Origin: Frateuria_A sp035943815
GTDB lineage: Bacteria > Pseudomonadota > Gammaproteobacteria > Xanthomonadales > Rhodanobacteraceae
Direction of reading: 5' to 3'
Assembly: GCF_035943815.1 (NCBI RefSeq)
Contig: NZ_DASZBU010000006.1
Coordinates: 141,555 to 205,554, forward strand
Length of the DNA: 64,000 nucleotides
Each line of letters opens with the position of its first letter. Within the stretch, counting starts at the first letter, position 1. The notes under the pieces were generated by a model. It worked only from the letters and a program-made list of their open reading frames with translations. It had not been told where the DNA came from and made no database searches. Of this stretch, positions 59,487-64,000 are shown piece by piece. The translations under genes and the position numbers were made by a program.

Positions 59487-60176
59487 TCAAGCCCTGCCTT
59501 GCTCCGCCAGCGTCAACGCCACCTTGTCGCGCAGGTACACCGGCAGCGCCTGCTCGGCCGATACGGCGCGGCCGGCGCGGAACTCGCGCACGGCGAGCTC
59601 GGCGACATGGCGGGCCTGCGGATAGCGCTCGCCGTGAGCCTGCACGAGCGCGCCGGTGAGGCGTCCGCGCAGCACGTCCGCATAGGTCGACCAGCCGCTG
59701 CCGACGATGATCCACCGATCGGCTTCCGGAAGCTCCAGCGCCTGCGGCAGGCACACCCGCTCCTCGTCCAGCGCGACCAGCCCGCCGGCGGCGTCGTGGC
59801 GGTAGCAGGCGGCGTAGACCTCGCCCATGCGGGCATCGATCACCGCCAGGATCGCCGGCTCGTCCTCCGGCGCCTCCAGCGCCAGGGCGGCGAGCGAGGA
59901 CACCGGCACCACCGGGCGATCCAGCGCGAGCGCCATGCCCTGCGCCAACGCCACGCCCAGGCGCACGCCGGTAAACGCGCCGGGGCCGCGGCCGACCGCG
60001 ATGGCATCCAGCGCGTGCCGGCCGATGCCGGCCTCGGCGAGCAGCGCGTCAGCCATCGGCAACGCGAGTTCGGCATGTCTGCGGGGTGCCAGTTCGCTGC
60101 GAGCGATCACTTCCTCGCCGTGGACGAGGGCGACGGAGCAGGCTTCGGTGCTGGTTTCGAGGGCGAGCAGGTTCAT
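59487..60176 (-). CDS. tsaB: TsaB, tRNA t6A synthesis accessory protein
   Basis: TsaB is the partner of TsaD in making threonylcarbamoyl-adenosine (t6A37) in tRNA. The ATG at 60176 gives 229 residues starting MNLLALETSTEACSVALVHG, with the ASKHA-like VGRGPGAFTGVRLGVALAQG and C-terminal LPVYLRDKVALTL. An upstream in-frame ATG is not supported. It is the first gene of a short minus-strand unit with the methyltransferase. Confidence 0.95.
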   Translation of the reverse strand: MNLLALETSTEACSVALVHGEEVIARSELAPRRHAELALPMADALLAEAGIGRHALDAIAVGRGPGAFTGVRLGVALAQGMALALDRPVVPVSSLAALALEAPEDEPAILAVIDARMGEVYAACYRHDAAGGLVALDEERVCLPQALELPEADRWIIVGSGWSTYADVLRGRLTGALVQAHGERYPQARHVAELAVREFRAGRAVSAEQALPVYLRDKVALTLAEQGRA

Positions 60177-60325
60177 GAGCGCAGATTGTCGCATCCGCGC
60201 CGGCCTCGCGGGAAAAGGCCGCCGACGCGGCATGTCGATCCGCTGACCGCCCACGCGTCGTGGAGCACAAGCGTGATTCCCCCCACCCGTCTCTGCCATG
60301 CGCGCCGCGCCCAAGGAGTCCGAAC

Positions 60326-61774
60326 ATGCCGACCGCCTCCACCGCTTCACGCGACAGCCGCTGGCTCGCGCTCACCGTGCTGTGCCTGGGCGTGCTGATG
60401 ATCGTGCTGGACACCACCATCGTGAACGTAGCACTGCCCTCGATCCGCGCCGACCTCGGCTTCTCCGAGGCCACGCTGGCCTGGGTAGTGAACGCCTACG
60501 TGCTGACCTACGGCGGCTTCCTGCTGCTGGGCGGGCGGCTGGGCGACCTGTTCGGACACCGGCGGCTGTTCCTGCTCGGGCTCACGCTGTTCACGGTCGC
60601 CTCGCTGGCCTGCGGCATGGCGCACTCGCGTGAATGGCTAGTGATCGCGCGCGGCATCCAGGGCCTGGGCGGCGCGGTGGTCACGGCGGTGGCATTGTCG
60701 CTGATCATGGACCTGTTCACCGAACCGGCCGAGCGCGCCAAGGCCATGGGCGTGTACGGCTTCGTCTGCGCCGGCGGCGGCAGCGTGGGCGTGCTGCTGG
60801 GCGGCCTGCTGGTGAGCACGCTGAGCTGGCACTGGGTGTTCCTGGTGAACCTGCCGATCGGCCTGGCGGTGTTCGCCGCCTCGCTAAGGCTGCTGCCGGC
60901 GATGCACGGCAGCAGCGATATGCGCCATCTGGACGTGGGCGGCGCACTGGCGGTCACTGCCGCGCTGATCCTGGCGGTGTACGCCGTGGTGGGCGGCAAC
61001 GAGGCCGGCTGGCTGTCGGCACGCACGCTGGGCATGCTGGCCGGAGCGGCGATGCTGTTCGTGCTGTTCCTGGCCATCGAGGCGCGCGTGCGCGCGCCGC
61101 TGGTGCCGCTGACCCTGTTCCGCCTGCGCAACCTGGCGATCGCCAACGTGGTCGGCGTGCTGTGGGCCGGCGCGATGTTCGCCTGGTTCTTCCTTTCGGC
61201 GCTCTACCTGCAGCTGGTGCTGGGGTACGGGCCGATGCAGGTGGGCCTGGCCTTCCTGCCGGGCAACCTGGTGATGGCGGCCTGCTCGCTGGGCCTGTCC
61301 GCGCGCATCGTGATGCGTTTCGGCATCCGTCGCCCGCTCGCCGGCGGCCTGCTGGTGGCGGCGATGGGCCTGGCGCTGTTCGCGCGGGCGCCGGCGGACG
61401 GGCGTTTCCTGATCGACGTGCTGCCGGGCATGGTGCTGCTGGGCCTGGGGGCGGGCATCGCCTTCAACCCGGTGCTGCTGGCAGCGATGGGCGACGTCCA
61501 GCCGCGCGACTCCGGCCTGGCTTCGGGCGTGGTCAACACCGCCTTCATGATGGGCGGCGCGCTGGGCCTGGCGGTGCTAGCCAGCCTGGCCGCCGCGCGC
61601 ACCGGGGCGGCGCTGGACGCCGGCGCGGCCCAGGCGGTCGCGCTCAACATGGGCTATCGCACGGCATTCCTGGCCGGCACCGGCTTTGCGCTGCTGGCGG
61701 CGTTGCTGGGCGGCACGTTGCTGCGCCCTCGCCCGGCCCTGGCATCCGGCGATGCGCCCGCCGCGGCGCACTGA
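60326..61774 (+). CDS. MFS multidrug transporter, DHA2 (EmrB/QacA) type
   Basis: The 482-residue product has 14 predicted membrane segments. Motif VLDTTIVNVALPSIRADLGF in the first helix and GGRLGDLFGHRRLFLLG after helix 2 are the DHA2 signatures, and motif C is represented by GFVCAGGGSVGVLLGGLLVS. Such pumps export drugs with proton coupling; the substrate is unknown. AGGAG lies 7 bases before the ATG. No membrane-fusion partner is nearby. Confidence 0.93.
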   Translation: MPTASTASRDSRWLALTVLCLGVLMIVLDTTIVNVALPSIRADLGFSEATLAWVVNAYVLTYGGFLLLGGRLGDLFGHRRLFLLGLTLFTVASLACGMAHSREWLVIARGIQGLGGAVVTAVALSLIMDLFTEPAERAKAMGVYGFVCAGGGSVGVLLGGLLVSTLSWHWVFLVNLPIGLAVFAASLRLLPAMHGSSDMRHLDVGGALAVTAALILAVYAVVGGNEAGWLSARTLGMLAGAAMLFVLFLAIEARVRAPLVPLTLFRLRNLAIANVVGVLWAGAMFAWFFLSALYLQLVLGYGPMQVGLAFLPGNLVMAACSLGLSARIVMRFGIRRPLAGGLLVAAMGLALFARAPADGRFLIDVLPGMVLLGLGAGIAFNPVLLAAMGDVQPRDSGLASGVVNTAFMMGGALGLAVLASLAAARTGAALDAGAAQAVALNMGYRTAFLAGTGFALLAALLGGTLLRPRPALASGDAPAAAH

Positions 61775-61832
61775 GCGGGTCGGGCCCGTCCGCCCGCTGA
61801 CCGGGACGGAACCCTGCCCGCGCCGCGGGCGG

Positions 61833-62156
61833 TCAATGGTCGCCCCTGTCCTCGGCCGGGTCTTCGGGACCGAGCGTAGGCGTCACGCGGTTGGCTTCTT
61901 CGCGGTAGTCCGCATTCGCCTGCCGGCCCCCCAGCAGATCGTCGATCGGATCCTGCTCGACGCCGCCGCGGTTGGGGTCGAGGGCGGCGGTGCGGTCATC
62001 GGCCCACTCGAGCGTGTCCAGCCGCTCACGCCGGATGTCATTGAGGTGGCCGCCATCTTGGTGCGGCGCGTCGGCTGCGCGGGTCGGTTCCGCGGCGCCG
62101 GCCCGGGATGGCTTGCCGCGAAGCCCGTGACCGGCCTGTTTCGGTTGCCTGTTCAT
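61833..62156 (-). CDS. Small hydrophilic protein of unknown function
   Basis: The 107-residue product is charged and probably disordered, with the segment RRERLDTLEWADDRTAALDP and the closing region EEANRVTPTLGPEDPAEDRG. I do not recognise the family. The ATG at 62156 has AGGAG 8 bases upstream. It is divergent from the 64-residue gene on the plus strand (276-base gap). Confidence 0.6.
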   Translation of the reverse strand: MNRQPKQAGHGLRGKPSRAGAAEPTRAADAPHQDGGHLNDIRRERLDTLEWADDRTAALDPNRGGVEQDPIDDLLGGRQANADYREEANRVTPTLGPEDPAEDRGDH

Positions 62157-62432
62157 GGCCGTGCTCCTTCTAAGTGGAGCGAGCATCCCGCGCACGGCGT
62201 CGCCACCGCGAGAAGCCGGGAGCCTGAGTTGGAGGCATCCGCCCGCAGGCGATGCGGTGGCCCGAGGCCGAGGCGCACGGCGGCTGGTCTGGCAGCATGG
62301 TCACCGGCCCATGCAAGAATGAAGCATATTGAACGTGCGCCTATGAAGCCCAGCAATTACGACTTTCGCCAGTTTCAGGAAGACCTCGCCGCACTGGACC
62401 GCAAGAGCGAACCACAAGCCAAGGAGAGGCAT

Positions 62433-62627
62433 ATGCCAAGGAATGCATCATCCGGAGACCGTTTGGCCCAGGCCAGGGCGGAATTCATGGTCCTGTGTGA
62501 GCGCTACTCGCTGACCGTGGCCGACGTGGTGGCCTTCTTCCCGGAAGAGCAAGGAATCGCCTACCTGCAAGGCCTCATCGCCGGGCAGGAGGCCAAGGGC
62601 AAGCGTCGCCCTAAGAAGCCGGGCTAG
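62433..62627 (+). CDS. Small basic-ended protein of unknown function
   Basis: A 64-residue product, MPRNASSGDRLAQARAEF then FFPEEQGIAYLQGLIAG, ends in the very basic KGKRRPKKPG. The ATG at 62433 has GGAGAGGC upstream (6 bases). The same frame stays open upstream (ATG at 62343 or 62319), giving 94-102 residues with a charged N-terminal extension, so the start is uncertain. It has lower GC than its neighbours. Not recognised. Confidence 0.5.
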   Translation: MPRNASSGDRLAQARAEFMVLCERYSLTVADVVAFFPEEQGIAYLQGLIAGQEAKGKRRPKKPG

Positions 62628-62694
62628 CCGGCGAGCTTAGCCCCAGGCCACAGCGTCCCTTGGTGGAAAGGATCTGCCCGTCGACGCGAGGCGC

Positions 62695-63465
62695 CTACCC
62701 GGCCATCGCGTCCCTGGCGGCCTCGGTCACCCAGTGCATGGCGCCGCGGTAGGGACCGGGGCCGTGGCTGATGCGGGCCACGCCCAGCTCGGCCAGGCGG
62801 GCGCGGCCGGGGACCCCGGGCATCGCCATCACGTTGATCGGCAGTGGCGAGGCTTCGGCCAGGCGGGCGATGAGCGGCGCGGCGACCACGCCGGGCACGA
62901 ACAAGCCGTCGGCGCCGGCATCGGCATAGGCACGCGCACGCTGCAGCGCTTCCTCCACCATGGCCATGTCGTGCTCCTCGGCCGGCTTCTGGAAGAACAC
63001 GTCCGTACGCGCGTTGATGAACATCGCCACGCCTGCGCCCTGCGCCGCGCGGCGCGCCGCCTCCAGTCGCACGGCCTGTTCGCCGGTATCGCGCAGGCGG
63101 CCGTCCGCAGGAAAGCTGTCTTCCAGGTTGCAACCGATCGCGCCGGCCGCCAGCGCCGCCGCGACGGTGGCGCCGACCTGGCCGGGCGCATCGCCATAGC
63201 CGCTTTCCAGGTCGATCGTCACCGGCTGCGCTACCGCAGAGACGATCCTGCGCAGGTTATCCAACGCGAACGCAAGCGGCAGGCATTCGCCGTCCCTGAA
63301 GCCGTTGGCGGCGGCGACCGACCAGCTGCCGGTGGCGATCGCCTTGGCATCGGCCGCGGCGACGGCACGCGCGCTGCCGGCATCCCATGCGTTGAAAAGC
63401 ACCAGCGGCTGGCCGCGCACGTGCAGGGAATGGAACAGCCGGGCCTTGTCGTTTTGCGTGGTCAC
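62695..63465 (-). CDS. Isocitrate lyase/PEP mutase-family protein
   Basis: The 256-residue product has the PEP mutase/isocitrate lyase barrel pattern, with PLVLFNAWDAGSARAVAAAD, VTIDLESGYGDAPGQVG, IGCNLEDSFPADGRL and FINARTDVF. Such proteins act on short alpha-keto or phosphonate carboxylates; the substrate is not decided by sequence. The start is a GTG at 63465 with GGAG 7 bases upstream. It has no obvious operon partner. Confidence 0.85.
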   Translation of the reverse strand: MTTQNDKARLFHSLHVRGQPLVLFNAWDAGSARAVAAADAKAIATGSWSVAAANGFRDGECLPLAFALDNLRRIVSAVAQPVTIDLESGYGDAPGQVGATVAAALAAGAIGCNLEDSFPADGRLRDTGEQAVRLEAARRAAQGAGVAMFINARTDVFFQKPAEEHDMAMVEEALQRARAYADAGADGLFVPGVVAAPLIARLAEASPLPINVMAMPGVPGRARLAELGVARISHGPGPYRGAMHWVTEAARDAMAG

Positions 63466-63620
63466 TGTGGGTCTCCATGATGGGAATTGCAGGTCAGCCT
63501 AAGCCACCGAAGAGGCGCGCGTTACTTGCCGGCTGGCGCCACGGCCGCAAAGGCAGCGCTGGCCCAGGTTCAACTTGGAAAGCGGTCCGGCTCGTGCAGG
63601 AGGCGAGCGGGGCGGGCGGT

Positions 63621-63776
63621 TCAGCCTCGCTGCGATGCGCTGGCCGATGCGTGCGCCTCCTTGAGTTTCACGGCGCAATCGTCACAGCACACTTCCACGG
63701 CCTGCCCGCCGATGCGCACCTGGATGGCATTCTCGTCCAGGTCGCAATCGCAGGCCGCGCAGGTCTTCTCGCTCAT
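63621..63776 (-). CDS. Cysteine-rich 51-residue metal-binding-like protein
   Basis: A 51-residue product, MSEKTCAACDCDLDENAIQV at the start and VCCDDCAVKLKEAHASA later, has two Cys pairs (CAACDC and CCDDC) spaced like a small zinc or heavy-metal site. AGGAG stands 6 bases before the ATG. Such short metal-binding proteins are easy to miss in routine annotation. Function is unknown. Confidence 0.72.
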   Translation of the reverse strand: MSEKTCAACDCDLDENAIQVRIGGQAVEVCCDDCAVKLKEAHASASASQRG

Positions 63777-63837
63777 GTCGGTCTCCTTGAGCCCCCGATG
63801 GGCTGGGGACAGTAGACCCCGCAGCGGACCCGCGCGC

Positions 63838-64000
63838 TGTCGAAAACTTTAGGGACTAGCTGTGTAAACCCACCAGGTTGTTCATGGTGATGCGGGTGAT
63901 TGGGGCCCGGTAATCCAGGCTGGCGTGTGGCCGATGCCAGTTGTACTGGTGTAGCCAGGTCAGCCAATGGGCGGCGCGCTGGGCAGAGTGCTCGTAGCTG
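63838..64000 (-). mobile_element. IS481-type insertion sequence, 3' end (truncated by window)
   Basis: The transposase C-terminus reads AAHWLTWLHQYNWHRPHASL, then DYRAPITRITMNNLVGLHS and a stop at 63856-63858. This is the IS481/IS3-type DDE integrase ending, with NWHRPHASL typical of IS481. The sequence from 63838 (TGTCGAAAACTTTAGGGACT) is the probable terminal repeat. The rest of the element lies past position 64000. Confidence 0.78.
63856..64000 (-). CDS. IS481-family transposase, C-terminal fragment
   Basis: The last 47 codons of a DDE transposase; the 5' part is outside the window. NWHRPHASLDYRAPIT is the conserved C-terminal block after the catalytic Glu. Whether the element is intact cannot be judged. 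Confidence 0.82.
   Translation of the reverse strand, partial: SYEHSAQRAAHWLTWLHQYNWHRPHASLDYRAPITRITMNNLVGLHS

Noticed and set aside
62319..62432. A longer form of the 64-residue protein
   Set aside because: The frame is open, but only the ATG at 62433 has a strong ribosome site; kept as an alternative only.

Overview
The window is high-GC DNA that reads as a gammaproteobacterium of the Xanthomonadales/Lysobacterales, most likely Rhodanobacteraceae (Rhodanobacter, Dyella, Frateuria or Luteibacter type). The grounds are a single polar-flagellum gene set under a FleQ-type sigma54 activator, a lexA-imuA-imuB-dnaE2 mutagenesis cassette with a TACTAA/TTAGTA operator (the xanthomonad style of LexA box), and many xanthomonad-like REP palindromes. 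The assignment rests on gene content and motifs only; no database search was possible.

Region 1 (1-34.6 kb) is a near-complete flagellar and chemotaxis locus. On the minus strand, in transcription order, it runs cheV; flgB-C-D-E-F-G-H-I-J-K-L (rod, hook, rings, junctions); fliC-fliD-fliS-fliT and a degenerate PilZ gene; fleQ; fliE-F-G-H-I-J-K; and fliL-M-N-O-P-Q-R-flhB, with flhB cut by the window edge. Divergent from cheV on the plus strand are a soluble chemoreceptor gene, flgA, flgM, flgN and an EAL/HDOD-like gene. Promoters can be read by eye. GG-N10-GC sigma54 sites lie before flgB, fliE, fliL and the chemoreceptor-flgA operon. Sigma28 sites (TCAAGTTT or TAAAGTTT, N11, GCCGATAA-like) lie before fliC, flgM, the chemoreceptor and, more weakly, cheV. 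This fits a FleQ/RpoN to FliA/FlgM hierarchy, although fliA, flhA, flhF and fleN are not in view. Paired inverted REP palindromes interrupt the fli block at four junctions.

Region 2 (34.6-44.3 kb) is chromosomal housekeeping: a TMEM43-like membrane protein with an MBL-fold hydrolase, gamma-glutamyltransferase coupled to a YfhL-type ferredoxin, a small lipoprotein, coaD, rsmD, ftsY, an AsmA-like protein, mutY, yggX and tRNA-Phe(GAA) with a clear terminator.

Region 3 (44.4-56.5 kb) has a lipocalin-like secreted protein, a LysR regulator and a 1.2-kaa hybrid sensor kinase with a beta-propeller sensor. The SOS mutasome lexA-imuA-imuB-dnaE2 follows, facing a UdgX-like uracil-DNA glycosylase gene across a REP palindrome. 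lexA looks leaderless, with its operator touching the start codon.

Region 4 (56.5-64 kb) is mixed: a LysR regulator divergent from a YeiH-family transporter, a DOT1-like methyltransferase, tsaB, a DHA2-type MFS pump, small hypothetical genes, a PEP mutase/isocitrate lyase family enzyme, a 51-residue cysteine-rich protein, and the 3' end of an IS481-type transposase running off the window. I did not find a wholly new system. The points most worth following are the REP doublets inside the fli block, the tandem sigma54/sigma28 promoter, the leaderless lexA and the UdgX variant beside the mutasome.
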